DNA of 64,000 bases from the NCBI GenBank assembly GCA_029939945.1, contig JAOZRX010000002.1, positions 1 through 64,000 of the forward strand, written 5' to 3'. The notes beneath the pieces were generated by a model. The model had not been told where the DNA came from. It did no database searches and worked only from the letters and a program-made list of their open reading frames with translations. Positions 17,941 to 28,144 of this stretch are shown here, piece after piece (position 1 is the stretch's first letter; every line of letters begins with the position of its first letter). The stretch is from Candidatus Izemoplasma sp. (lineage in GTDB: Bacteria; Bacillota_I; Bacilli_A; Izemoplasmatales; Izemoplasmataceae). Position numbers and translations under genes: made by a program.

Positions 17941-20388
17941 ATGATAAAACTAGAAAAAGTAAATAAATATTTTAATAAAGGTAGAGGTAATGAAAATCAT
18001 GTTATTAAAGATATTAATCTTGAATTTCCTGAAACTGGATTAGTTGTAATTTTAGGGTCTTCAGGTAGTGGAAAGACTACACTATTGAATGTCATTAGTG
18101 GAATGGATAATTTTAGTAGTGGGAAAATCACAATTGAAGATAAAAAAATAGAAAAATACGATTCAAAAAAATGGGATGAAGTAAGGAATGATTACATTGG
18201 TTACATCTTCCAAAATTATAACTTATTAAAAGAATTAACAGTACAAGAAAATATTGAATTAGTATTAAAAATTAATGGATTAGAAGATCAAGAAGAGATT
18301 GATAGAAGAGTTGATTTTTTACTTGAAGCAGTTGGAATGATTAACTACAATAACAGAAGAGCAGATCAGTTAAGTGGAGGACAACAACAACGTATTGCCT
18401 TTGTAAGAGCTCTAGTAAAGAATCCTCATGTAATAATTGCTGATGAACCAACTGGGAATCTTGACAGCAAAACTTCAATAGAAATCATGAATATTATCAA
18501 AAATATTTCCAAAGAAAAATTAGTTATTATGGTAACTCATGAACAAGACCTTGCGGAGTTTTATGCTGATAGAATTATTGAGTTATCGAATGGAAATATT
18601 ATTAGTGATGTAAAGAATGAATATTTAGGGGATTTATCTATTATTCAGGAACAAGTTATATTTCTTAAAGACTTAAATCTAAAAACAATAGATAATGATG
18701 ATGTTAATTTGCTAGTTTATTCTGATGAAACAGGTAAAAAATTAGATAAAGTTGGAGTGCAGTTAATAAAAAGAAATGATACACTTTATGTCAAAGTAGA
18801 TTCAAGAAACTATAAGAGAATTAAATATTTAGATACAGATACAGAAATTGAACTAGTTGATTCTCATGCAAAAAACATAGAAGTTGATAAAACAGATTTT
18901 AAATTTAAACAAGAGATAGTGGAGCAGTCAAATAAGAAAAAAGGCGGAGTTATTACTTTTAAAGATTCATTTAGATATGCACTTCGTAAAATGAGTAGTA
19001 TTAATAATGGTGGGAAAATGCTTTACTTTGTACTGGCACTTGTTGGAGCAGTTTTAAGCGTTAGTATTGGTCTGGTTGGGCATTTAATGGATGTTGATGA
19101 GTCACAATTTGTTGATAAGTCTAGAAATTATATTAGGATTTATACTGAAAATATTGATTTGGATGAAGCTCTTGCTTTTGAAGATTATGATTTTATTCGT
19201 GAAGTAACATTTATTGATGAATTGATTGAATTCTCAGTAGAAACAGAATTATTTTATGAAATTAATGGATCAGTTGAAGTTGAAGCTCATCCAAGTGATA
19301 TATCACTACTAAAAAGAGATAGTATTATATATGGTATTTATCCTGAAGATGAGTACGGAATCGTGATTGATTATACTTTGGCTGATAATTTATTATCAGA
19401 CTACGCAGACAGAGGAATTGAGACTTATAAAGATATTTTAGATTGTTCATTTAAAATTCAAGCAAGTGGAGTAGATTTTGATGTCTCTGATGAGTCAAGT
19501 ATTAATATTCCAATAGTTGGAATAAGTAATGATAATTCACCGACAGTTTGGATGGAACCTGAGTTAATATATTCATTTGTTATGTCTTCGTTAATTGATT
19601 ATAATGTTCTAGGAGATGGATTTTGGCTCTCATCAGGTACAATGCCAACATCTTCAAGACATGTGTTAATAAATGTAGAGAGTAGATTAATAAGAGAAGC
19701 TGGAGTTCCAAGTAATATAGGTATTGATTCAGGTAGGTACGAAGTTAAAGGAACGTATACTTATGTTGATAATAATAAGTCTTATGATAGTAGTTTGCTA
19801 TATGTTTCAGAGTTAAAATTTATGGAACAAGAGTATTATAATTATAATCAATCCTCATTTGTTAATTTTCAATTTTTAGCATATGCTGATGATCCACAAT
19901 TCGCAATAGATGAACTAGCTAAATTAGATATTAGAGCAAAAAGTGATTATTTAGATGATTATGATCAATATGTTGACTTCGAATTTGAACAAAACTCTGC
20001 TTTCTATATCTTTTCAATAGTTGGAATAGTTGCTTCTTCAATTAGTATATATTTCATTATGAGAAGTAGTTTAATTTCAAGAATTTATGAAATTAGTGTT
20101 TATAGATCCTTAGGAGCTACAAAAAACAATATTCGTAAAATGTTTATTGTTGAGATAATTCTAACTACTACAATAAGTAGTTTAGTTGGATATATAGCAA
20201 TGATTATCCTATTATTACAAGCTCAACATCAAGTTATTCAACACGTTGAAATAGTAAGATATTCAGTAGATGTTACTCTATATGGAATACTAGCATTATA
20301 TTTAGTTAATATGTTTTTTGGGTTACTTCCTATTAACTTGTTGATAAGAAAAACACCTGCTGATATACTTTCAAAATACGATTTATAA
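17941..20388 (+). CDS. ABC transporter, fused ATPase + FtsX/MacB-type permease (cassette 1, protein B)
   Basis: GSSGSGKTTLLNVISGMD, LSGGQQQRIAFVRALVK, DEPTGNLDSKT, C-terminal permease TMs. Confidence 0.9.
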   Translation: MIKLEKVNKYFNKGRGNENHVIKDINLEFPETGLVVILGSSGSGKTTLLNVISGMDNFSSGKITIEDKKIEKYDSKKWDEVRNDYIGYIFQNYNLLKELTVQENIELVLKINGLEDQEEIDRRVDFLLEAVGMINYNNRRADQLSGGQQQRIAFVRALVKNPHVIIADEPTGNLDSKTSIEIMNIIKNISKEKLVIMVTHEQDLAEFYADRIIELSNGNIISDVKNEYLGDLSIIQEQVIFLKDLNLKTIDNDDVNLLVYSDETGKKLDKVGVQLIKRNDTLYVKVDSRNYKRIKYLDTDTEIELVDSHAKNIEVDKTDFKFKQEIVEQSNKKKGGVITFKDSFRYALRKMSSINNGGKMLYFVLALVGAVLSVSIGLVGHLMDVDESQFVDKSRNYIRIYTENIDLDEALAFEDYDFIREVTFIDELIEFSVETELFYEINGSVEVEAHPSDISLLKRDSIIYGIYPEDEYGIVIDYTLADNLLSDYADRGIETYKDILDCSFKIQASGVDFDVSDESSINIPIVGISNDNSPTVWMEPELIYSFVMSSLIDYNVLGDGFWLSSGTMPTSSRHVLINVESRLIREAGVPSNIGIDSGRYEVKGTYTYVDNNKSYDSSLLYVSELKFMEQEYYNYNQSSFVNFQFLAYADDPQFAIDELAKLDIRAKSDYLDDYDQYVDFEFEQNSAFYIFSIVGIVASSISIYFIMRSSLISRIYEISVYRSLGATKNNIRKMFIVEIILTTTISSLVGYIAMIILLLQAQHQVIQHVEIVRYSVDVTLYGILALYLVNMFFGLLPINLLIRKTPADILSKYDL

Positions 20389-20397
20389 AAAGAAGAT

Positions 20398-20424
20398 AAC
20401 CCATTAAATTCTAATGGGTTTTTT
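20398..20424 (+). terminator. Terminator after ABC cassette 1
   Basis: AACCCATTA-AATTC-TAATGGGTT + TTTT. Confidence 0.8.
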
Positions 20425-20481
20425 CTTGTATATTTACATTAATATGTTAAAATAAATTTTGTATTTAGAAAGGTTAATTTG

Positions 20482-21150
20482 GTGAGTTATATGGAATTAC
20501 TAAAAGAAGATTTAAAAAGAATTCCTTTACTATTTCTTGGATTTGCATTTTTATCCTTTGGAATAGTATTAACAAAAAGAGCAAATCTTGGGATGAACGC
20601 ATGGGGAATATTCCATCAAGGATTATCTGTAAAATTGAATTTATCATTTGGTCTTGTTACTTTTTTAATCGGTCTAGTTATTTTGGGATTCAGTATGTTG
20701 ATTTTAAAATCAAGAGTAGGAATTGGTACAGTTTTAAATATAGCCGTAGTAGGATTAATGATTGATTTGTCTGATTATTTATATACATATATTCCTGATA
20801 CTACAACAAAGAAGATAATTGTAATGCTATTTGGATTAGTAATTATGACTTTTGGAAGAAGTTTATATATAAGTACAAGACTTGGTCCTGGGCCACGTGA
20901 CGGCCTATTTGTTGGATTAAGTAGAATTACAAAGATTGATGTTAAGTATATTAAGCCAACAATTGAGATGACTGTATTATTACTAGGATTCTTACTTGGT
21001 GGGTTAGTAGGATATGGAACAGTATTTTTGATTATTACTTCAGGATACATGGTTCAGTTTTTCTTTAAAGTATTACATTTTGATCCAAAAACTGAAGTTC
21101 AAAGAGGATTTAGTGATTATATTTTCAGCATTAAAAAAGGCACAAATTAA
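20482..21150 (+). CDS. YczE/YitT-like integral membrane protein
   Basis: 'FGIVLTKRANLGMNAWGIFHQGLS', 'GRSLYISTRLGPGPRDGLFVGLS' typical of YczE-like proteins; AAAGG SD before GTG 20482 (or ATG 20491). Confidence 0.8.
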   Translation: MSYMELLKEDLKRIPLLFLGFAFLSFGIVLTKRANLGMNAWGIFHQGLSVKLNLSFGLVTFLIGLVILGFSMLILKSRVGIGTVLNIAVVGLMIDLSDYLYTYIPDTTTKKIIVMLFGLVIMTFGRSLYISTRLGPGPRDGLFVGLSRITKIDVKYIKPTIEMTVLLLGFLLGGLVGYGTVFLIITSGYMVQFFFKVLHFDPKTEVQRGFSDYIFSIKKGTN

Positions 21151-21162
21151 TGTGCCTTTTTA
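21134..21162. terminator. Bidirectional terminator
   Basis: AAAAAGGCACA-AATTAA-TGTGCCTTTTT. Confidence 0.8.
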
Positions 21163-21167
21163 AATAT

Positions 21168-24100
21168 CTAACCTTCAGGATTAATAATCTCCATATAGAA
21201 GAATCCATCATCATTCATATAAACATATAATTCTTGAGTAAATACAACAGTCTCCATTGTAAGAGGATTCGTTTGCTCTAAAGTAATGATAAAGTAATTA
21301 TCTTCAACCATTTCAAAATCAAGAAGAACAGTAGTTAAGCCAATATTGAAAGCATCGACTCTAAATTCTACACAATTGAAATTAGGATCAAATTCATTAA
21401 AGTACATTTCACAAATTTCTTGATCTGTAACAATTGGATTTTGGAAATCTGCAAGGAAATTAAGATAGAATTCTTGAGCTTCCTCTGGAGTAATTACTTC
21501 TTTGTAATCCATATGAACAAATTCAATATAGTGGTTTCCATCAGTTAATAGATAAACTCTAAATGGACCATCTTGTGTAAATGTTTCAGTTCCTATTGTC
21601 ATATCAAAGTATACTTTATAATATTCAACACCTTCCTCATCAACTGCAAGTTCAAGGTGATTAAATACTGCATATCCAAATCCAATTAAGAATTCAGTTC
21701 GTCCTTCTACACATTCATTTCCGCCAATAGCTCCACCAAAGTATAAAATGCATAGCTCATCAGGTGAAACAGTAGGGTCAGAATAGTCAAGTGCAAATTG
21801 AGTTAATACAGCGATTGTATCTGCTTCATCAAGTAACACTGCATCTATTGGTAAAGAGATACTTGTATTTACGATAATAACTTCAATTTTTACCATATCA
21901 GGATCATCAAAGTTAGGAATAATTTCAAAACGGAAATTAATAGCTCCACCATCAAGGAAGAAGTAAGTAACTTGACCTTGATAATGAATCATACCCGCTT
22001 CATCGAAGTACCAGTAAAATTCTGGATAATCAGCGAACTCAAATCCTCGTGTTAACAATTCATCTCTTAAAGTAACACATTCAGGATAATCTGCAAAGTA
22101 AGATGTACAGAAAGCTGTAGAATCAATGAATGGATCCATAAATGTTTCGACATAATTATAAAATTCTGCTTCTAATTCAGTAAATAGTGGATCAAAATAA
22201 TCATTGCGTTCCCACATTCCTATTTTAATCATGTCATCTTCCATCCAAAACTGAACATTAAATTCACGGTTGTGAACTTCATTAGTTATCGCATCAATAT
22301 ACTTAAATGATACTACCCACATAAAGTCAAATTCATCAAAGTATAAGTTATCAAGAACAACTTCAAATTCACGGTTAAGTAATTCTTCTCGCATATTGAT
22401 ACACATATCATTGTCTACTCCATCATATACATTACAAAAATCATCTGATGGAATCTCAGGGTCTTGTAAATCTTGAACATATAATTCAAAGAAGTCCCAA
22501 GCATCGGCATAATTAATCATTTCAGGATTATAGTGTTCAAATTCTAGTAAAATATTATCATCTTCAAATACTAATACTCTAAAGTTATCAACAATTTCTT
22601 CAGTATCTCCCATTCTAGTAATAATAATAGTAGCAGTAATCCAATCCACTCCATCACCATCATATAAGTCTTCGATACTTATTATTTCAACTTCAGTAAT
22701 ACTTATTAAGTCTAAAGCTCGTTGATCAATAAATTCTTGATCCATGTAACCTTGGAAGTAAGTATCAATAATATATTGCGTATCAACAGTTGAATCTAAG
22801 TAGTCTTCTAGATACATTTCGTAAACTTCAGTTGCATCAAGGTAACTTAGATAGAAAAATTCAGGTCCGTAATTCCAAACATTAACCATAATATTTCCAA
22901 AGTCATCATAGAAGAATGATAAGTCTAATGAAATATTTACAGCAGTTGCCCCATCATATGCTTCATAAGCATATTGGAAGAAGAATTCATTATCATAAGT
23001 ATGATAGAAGGCAGTCATATAAACGTATCCATCATCAGCAAATACTGATTCTCTCATATTTCCACAATCCAACATAATTTGTTCGTATTTAAGACAGAAT
23101 TCAGTAGTAGGGATTGATGTATCAAAGAATTCTGTAAACATTTGATTTATATACCATAATGCTTCATCTTCAGGGAAATTAAATTGGTAAGTGTCAGATC
23201 CAAATGATATTTTTATTTCATTATATTCACCATAGAAGAATTTAACTTGAACATATTCATCATATAGTGGCATATTGTCAATATCATAGAAATAGAATGT
23301 AACATAATATTCATCACCAAATGGTTCTAGTGCATATGATTGCATATAAATACCTTGACTCATTTCATCGTCACGTTTAGTTATACAGTAAGGATATTCA
23401 TCAGAACCAAAGTATTCACTACAAACAGTGTAACTATCTAAAGAAGTGTCGTTATATTTTGCTACAAATAAATCCATGTAGGCTAATGCTTCTTCGTAAT
23501 TAAGGCTTACATGATTATGATGATCGTCTTCTTTTTGTTCGATTAAATATAAACCATTATCTAGTAAAATAACTCTCATCCAAACAACTATTTCAAATGG
23601 TTCTCCACCTTCATAAGCCATCAGAACAACTTCTAAGAATTCTTGTCCATCAGCGTTATAAGGGTCTGTGAATGATATCACATCATAAGTAAATCCCATA
23701 TCTAATGCATTATTTCTTCCTGCTTCCCATTCACCATCAAGTCGGTTATCAAAATACCAAGTATTGATTTGTTGGAAAGTTATTTCTTCACTGGTATAAT
23801 CAAATACGTATTGTGCAATAATAGAAGTAGCTAAATCGAAATTCAAGTAATTACTTACAGGAGCGTAATAGAAATGCATTTTCAATTCACCAAACTCATC
23901 ATATTCAAATTCTAGATAAACAATATCAGTCCAACTAGTATCATCGTAGTGATTTATAAAAGTAACATGAGCTTCGAATACACCGTCTTGAGGCATTAGA
24001 GCTTCTAAATAAACTTCAAGATGTTCTAATGGCATCGTTGATCTGTTGAATATACAGTTTTCTGAATCTAACCATGGGAAGTACTCTGTACAAAATTCAA

Positions 24101-27100
24101 CATTAGTAATTTCAGTATTCACATAATCTTCTAAAATCATTTGGAAGTATTCATAAGCAATATCATATGGGAATCCTTTGTTTTCACTGTGGAAATCAAC
24201 TTTTAGCAATTCTTCAACTTCATCATACCAGAAGTAGGCATTAACTGTTTCATGCCATAAGTTATTTTCCAAATCATAATATTCAAATTCAATACGATAA
24301 TGGTCGAATTCAGTCGCAAACATGTACAATCTAATATGAACATTATCTAAAATTTCTTGATTACGTTTTTCAACACATCCATTTGCAAAATCTCCACCAA
24401 AGTAAAGTCCGCAAACATCTTCAGATAGTTGAGTGAAATCATTGTAATCAACAAGTAATTGTTCTATTAAAGCAAATGCTTCATCATAAGGATATAAATT
24501 GAAATGAGGGTATAACTCAATTCTTAGCATGTCATCATTATTAAAATATACAAAGACATCAAAATTTTGATAGATTACATCACTCATACTATCAATATAT
24601 TCAAATTCTATTACAAAATGATTATCTTCCATATATAAGTTAAATGCCTCTAAAAGAATACCATCATTTATTTCTTTATCACGTTGAGCAATACATTGGT
24701 CGAACGCATATCCTTCAAATAACTGAGAACATACATCCATACTAGGTATAGTATAATCCATATATTGGGCAACATATTCTTCTATTGCTAAATATAATTC
24801 ATCGTAATCTATTGGACTAAAGTCATCTTTATGGAATTCAGCTTTCAATTCACCAAATTCATCATAATAGAAGGTTACATACAAGTAATCGTAAGTAGTA
24901 TCAGTACCATTATATATTTCAAACTCTACTTCGAAGAAGTCATCCTTTTGCCAAATATTGAAGTTTACAATAGTCTCACCATTTTCTAAATCGGCTTGTC
25001 TATTTTCCATGCATCCTTCAGCAAAATCAGGACTGAAATAAAGATTACAAACATACTCATCTGTTAAGTCAAGATCTTGATAGTCTCTAATTAGGTTTTC
25101 CATAAATGCCCAAATTTCATTAAAATCAATATAGTTTTCAGGATCATCTATGATATCAAAGTAATATCTTCCATCTCCTATGTCTATAATTCTAATATAG
25201 GCAGTCATAGTTTCCTCATCTTCACCATCAATTATTTCGAAAGTAACAACTAAAAAGTCAAATGGTTCTTCAATAGGATCTAATACAGATACTAGAGTAA
25301 ATACATCGATTTCATCGATCATTTTTTGTCTGTCATCGAAGAACATTAAATCCATTGAATTATCGAAGTATTTTAAGTTTATTTCTTCATCAGTAACATC
25401 AGTACTTAAATAGTCATTGAAGAACATCTCAACAATACCAAATGCTTCAGCAGCATTTAACCATTGAGGTTGATCTTCAAATATAATCTCGACATAATAT
25501 CGATCATGATCAATTTGTTTAATTCTCATTTGAACTATAAATGTCTCAATATCACCATCATATAATCTTTGTAAAGTAACATTTAAGAAATCAAATGGTT
25601 CTTCTGTAGGATCTTCAACTGAAATAACAGACATAATAGCTTCTTCATCAAAATTCTTTTGTCTATCTTCAAAGAAGAATTCATCCATCGTATTATCAAA
25701 GAATCTTTCATTAATTGCTTCATCTAAAACTGATTCATCGTTATATGCAATAAAGAATTGATCAAGTAATGGGAATGCATCCGTAGCATTAAGCCATTCT
25801 TCATAATTAGTAAATAAAATATCAAAATAATATCTGTCTTCATCAACTTGCATAAGTCTCATTTGAACAACAGTAGTCTCAGTATCTTCACCTTTTGTTC
25901 TTACTATAGTAACATTCAAATACTCAAAAGGTTCTTCAGTAGGATCTTCAACTAATGTAACTTCAAGTATTGGTAAATCTAAAAGATCTTCATCTCTATC
26001 AGCGAAGAATTCTAAATCCATCTTATTGTCAAAATATTTCTCATTAAATTGTTCATTAGTAATAGTGTCATTAAGGTAATCAGCTAAGAATAATTGGATA
26101 ACTACTAATGCTTCTTCACCTTCTAACCAATCACCATAGTCATTAAATAATATATCAAAATAGTAACTATCTTCATCTAATTGAAGAATACTCATTTGAA
26201 CAATAATTGTTTCAGAATATTCACCCTTAGTTCTTACTAAGGTAGCAGATAACAGTTCAAGTGGCGCTTCAATAGGGTCTTCAACTAAAGTAACAATAAA
26301 TTCAGGTAAATCTATAAGGTCGCCATCTCTATCATTAAAGAACTCTTCATCCATCATATTATTAAAATATAATTGATTAAATTGTTCATTAGTAATAGTA
26401 TCATCAAGATAATCATCTAGGAATCCTTGGATAACATCAAGTGCATCAGCAGAAGTTAAATATCCATATTCAATAGGATCATCATCATGAATGAATTCCA
26501 TTACAATATTACCCTCAGAGTCATAAGAGAAGGTAACTTCTTCAAATTCAGTTTCAGGAGTAGTGATTTCATCATCAGACATCGACAATTCAACTTCAAA
26601 AACTCCATCTCCTTCATCTGTCATTCCATCAAAACCAACGTCTATTCCTAAAGCAAGAGATTCATCTCTTTCCGTGGCACAACCCTCTTGTTCAGGGAAA
26701 TACTCAGCACAAACATCAGTAGATAAAAGTGTATCATCTAAGTAATCATCAATAAAGCTTTGGAAATAAGCATATGCATCATCATATGAAACTTCCAAAT
26801 CAGTAGGATCAATAGTAATTATTTCATAGCTCCATAAGTTTATATACATTAGGCCTTCAACATTTACTAGACCAATTGTATAAATTACTTGTGAGAATCT
26901 ATCACTTGATTCTACAGTAACTTCAAAAATATCATCAGTAGATAGTGTAACTTTTTTTGTAACATCTACAGGAGTATAGTCAGCATAATCAGCATGTACT
27001 AAATCTGTTCTTGAAGCACGACAAGAGTCAAGTAATTCAGTGTTAGTAACTGAGAAGTAATCATCGCAAAAAGTCTCATTCTCTGTGTTGTTAAAATCAT

Positions 27101-27299
27101 CAAGAATTCTATTGAAAACATTTAAAACAACATCGTCTTCTAAGTCTCCAACAAGGTCTCCTTGACATATTTCTGAAGTAGGGTTTTCACGACAGAACTC
27201 CTCTGAAATCTCATCAATCTGTGTCGGTGAAATCAAATCACAGCCTGAAAGACCAATAGTAACAAGAACTATCGTCATAACTAAAAATAGTTTTTTCAT
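21168..27299 (-). CDS. Giant (2043 aa) acidic repeat lipoprotein of unknown function
   Basis: N-terminal MKKLFLVMTIVLVTIGLSGC lipobox; about 18 degenerate ~105-115-aa repeats; AGGAGG SD upstream. Confidence 0.85.
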   Translation of the reverse strand: MKKLFLVMTIVLVTIGLSGCDLISPTQIDEISEEFCRENPTSEICQGDLVGDLEDDVVLNVFNRILDDFNNTENETFCDDYFSVTNTELLDSCRASRTDLVHADYADYTPVDVTKKVTLSTDDIFEVTVESSDRFSQVIYTIGLVNVEGLMYINLWSYEIITIDPTDLEVSYDDAYAYFQSFIDDYLDDTLLSTDVCAEYFPEQEGCATERDESLALGIDVGFDGMTDEGDGVFEVELSMSDDEITTPETEFEEVTFSYDSEGNIVMEFIHDDDPIEYGYLTSADALDVIQGFLDDYLDDTITNEQFNQLYFNNMMDEEFFNDRDGDLIDLPEFIVTLVEDPIEAPLELLSATLVRTKGEYSETIIVQMSILQLDEDSYYFDILFNDYGDWLEGEEALVVIQLFLADYLNDTITNEQFNEKYFDNKMDLEFFADRDEDLLDLPILEVTLVEDPTEEPFEYLNVTIVRTKGEDTETTVVQMRLMQVDEDRYYFDILFTNYEEWLNATDAFPLLDQFFIAYNDESVLDEAINERFFDNTMDEFFFEDRQKNFDEEAIMSVISVEDPTEEPFDFLNVTLQRLYDGDIETFIVQMRIKQIDHDRYYVEIIFEDQPQWLNAAEAFGIVEMFFNDYLSTDVTDEEINLKYFDNSMDLMFFDDRQKMIDEIDVFTLVSVLDPIEEPFDFLVVTFEIIDGEDEETMTAYIRIIDIGDGRYYFDIIDDPENYIDFNEIWAFMENLIRDYQDLDLTDEYVCNLYFSPDFAEGCMENRQADLENGETIVNFNIWQKDDFFEVEFEIYNGTDTTYDYLYVTFYYDEFGELKAEFHKDDFSPIDYDELYLAIEEYVAQYMDYTIPSMDVCSQLFEGYAFDQCIAQRDKEINDGILLEAFNLYMEDNHFVIEFEYIDSMSDVIYQNFDVFVYFNNDDMLRIELYPHFNLYPYDEAFALIEQLLVDYNDFTQLSEDVCGLYFGGDFANGCVEKRNQEILDNVHIRLYMFATEFDHYRIEFEYYDLENNLWHETVNAYFWYDEVEELLKVDFHSENKGFPYDIAYEYFQMILEDYVNTEITNVEFCTEYFPWLDSENCIFNRSTMPLEHLEVYLEALMPQDGVFEAHVTFINHYDDTSWTDIVYLEFEYDEFGELKMHFYYAPVSNYLNFDLATSIIAQYVFDYTSEEITFQQINTWYFDNRLDGEWEAGRNNALDMGFTYDVISFTDPYNADGQEFLEVVLMAYEGGEPFEIVVWMRVILLDNGLYLIEQKEDDHHNHVSLNYEEALAYMDLFVAKYNDTSLDSYTVCSEYFGSDEYPYCITKRDDEMSQGIYMQSYALEPFGDEYYVTFYFYDIDNMPLYDEYVQVKFFYGEYNEIKISFGSDTYQFNFPEDEALWYINQMFTEFFDTSIPTTEFCLKYEQIMLDCGNMRESVFADDGYVYMTAFYHTYDNEFFFQYAYEAYDGATAVNISLDLSFFYDDFGNIMVNVWNYGPEFFYLSYLDATEVYEMYLEDYLDSTVDTQYIIDTYFQGYMDQEFIDQRALDLISITEVEIISIEDLYDGDGVDWITATIIITRMGDTEEIVDNFRVLVFEDDNILLEFEHYNPEMINYADAWDFFELYVQDLQDPEIPSDDFCNVYDGVDNDMCINMREELLNREFEVVLDNLYFDEFDFMWVVSFKYIDAITNEVHNREFNVQFWMEDDMIKIGMWERNDYFDPLFTELEAEFYNYVETFMDPFIDSTAFCTSYFADYPECVTLRDELLTRGFEFADYPEFYWYFDEAGMIHYQGQVTYFFLDGGAINFRFEIIPNFDDPDMVKIEVIIVNTSISLPIDAVLLDEADTIAVLTQFALDYSDPTVSPDELCILYFGGAIGGNECVEGRTEFLIGFGYAVFNHLELAVDEEGVEYYKVYFDMTIGTETFTQDGPFRVYLLTDGNHYIEFVHMDYKEVITPEEAQEFYLNFLADFQNPIVTDQEICEMYFNEFDPNFNCVEFRVDAFNIGLTTVLLDFEMVEDNYFIITLEQTNPLTMETVVFTQELYVYMNDDGFFYMEIINPEG
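21180..27130 (-). repeat. About 18 tandem protein repeats of ~110 aa, in Cys-pair (type A) and Cys-less (type B) subtypes
   Basis: Recurring helix '...A...I..F..DY.D..I....FC..YF.....C...R...L' followed by beta-rich '...FEVEFEY.......V.F.YD..G...IEF'; repeats 3-6 (about 25130-26467) are the most similar to each other. Confidence 0.75.
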
Positions 27300-27431
27300 T
27301 TATTATCCTCCTTATTTTTTTATACAACTTTATTATATAGAATATATGTGAATATTTTATGAATTTATATATAAAAACATTTATATTGTCATAATTATAA
27401 AAAAAGATACCTGGTTTAGGCATCTTATATA

Positions 27432-27935
27432 TTACTCGTATTCGTTCATTAGTTTTAAATAGTAATCCTTATTGCTTTTGACAGCTATAATTTCTTCTTT
27501 GCTTAGTTCTCTAATAATTTTCATTGGATTTCCTACAACTAATGTATTTTTTGGGACTTTTTTATTTGGAGGAACAACACAACCGGCCCCAACTAGACTA
27601 TTTTCACCAACAAATGCTCCATCAAGTATAATGCTTCCCATACCAATAAGACAGTTATCAGAAACAGTAGCAGCATGAATTATTGCAGCATGTCCAACTG
27701 TTACATTTTTACCGATATGTGTTGGGAGACCTAGATTTGTATGAATAACACAATTATCCTGAATATTTGTATTTTCTAGGATTGTTACTGGAGCCATATC
27801 ACCTCTTATAGTAACGTTATACCAAACACTAACATTATCAGAAATAGTAACATCACCTGCAATAATTGCATTTTGAAATATTTTTGCTCTTTTAGAAATA
27901 CTTGGAGTAATTCCATTATGTTCGACTATAAACAT
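27432..27935 (-). CDS. Gamma-carbonic anhydrase / hexapeptide-repeat family protein (YrdA-like)
   Basis: NVSVWYNVTIRGDMAPVTILENTNIQDNCVIHTNLG...VTVGHAAIIHAATVSDNCLIGMGS left-handed beta-helix motifs. Confidence 0.88.
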   Translation of the reverse strand: MFIVEHNGITPSISKRAKIFQNAIIAGDVTISDNVSVWYNVTIRGDMAPVTILENTNIQDNCVIHTNLGLPTHIGKNVTVGHAAIIHAATVSDNCLIGMGSIILDGAFVGENSLVGAGCVVPPNKKVPKNTLVVGNPMKIIRELSKEEIIAVKSNKDYYLKLMNEYE

Positions 27936-28118
27936 ATTATCACCTCATCTTATTCTAACACAGTAATGATTACAAATGATAAATTAAAGATATTTATTAC
28001 TTCATTGTACTGCTTAAAAAATATATTTGAGGATAATATGACATACACAAAGAAAATTTTGGAGTATCGGACGACGTCTCTAATAAGACGTAAATATATA
28101 ATACTGTGTATATAAAGA

Positions 28119-28144
28119 AAACTGAAACAATTAAGTTTCAGTTT
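28119..28144 (-). terminator. Terminator of minus-strand aminotransferase
   Basis: AAACTGAAAC...GTTTCAGTTT stem overlapping the gene end. Confidence 0.6.

Noticed and set aside
26563-26745. 60-aa plus-strand Ser/Lys-rich ORF
   Set aside because: Shadow of the acidic repeat lipoprotein coding strand (antisense of D/E-rich codons).
21168-27299. Giant repeat ORF as a possible frameshift/assembly artefact
   Set aside because: Single open frame with signal peptide, lipobox, SD and consistent repeat phase throughout; artefacts would break the periodicity.
27873-28115. 80-aa plus-strand ORF in the gap near the hexapeptide protein
   Set aside because: Partly antisense to the 27432..27935 gene, no SD, no recognisable motif.
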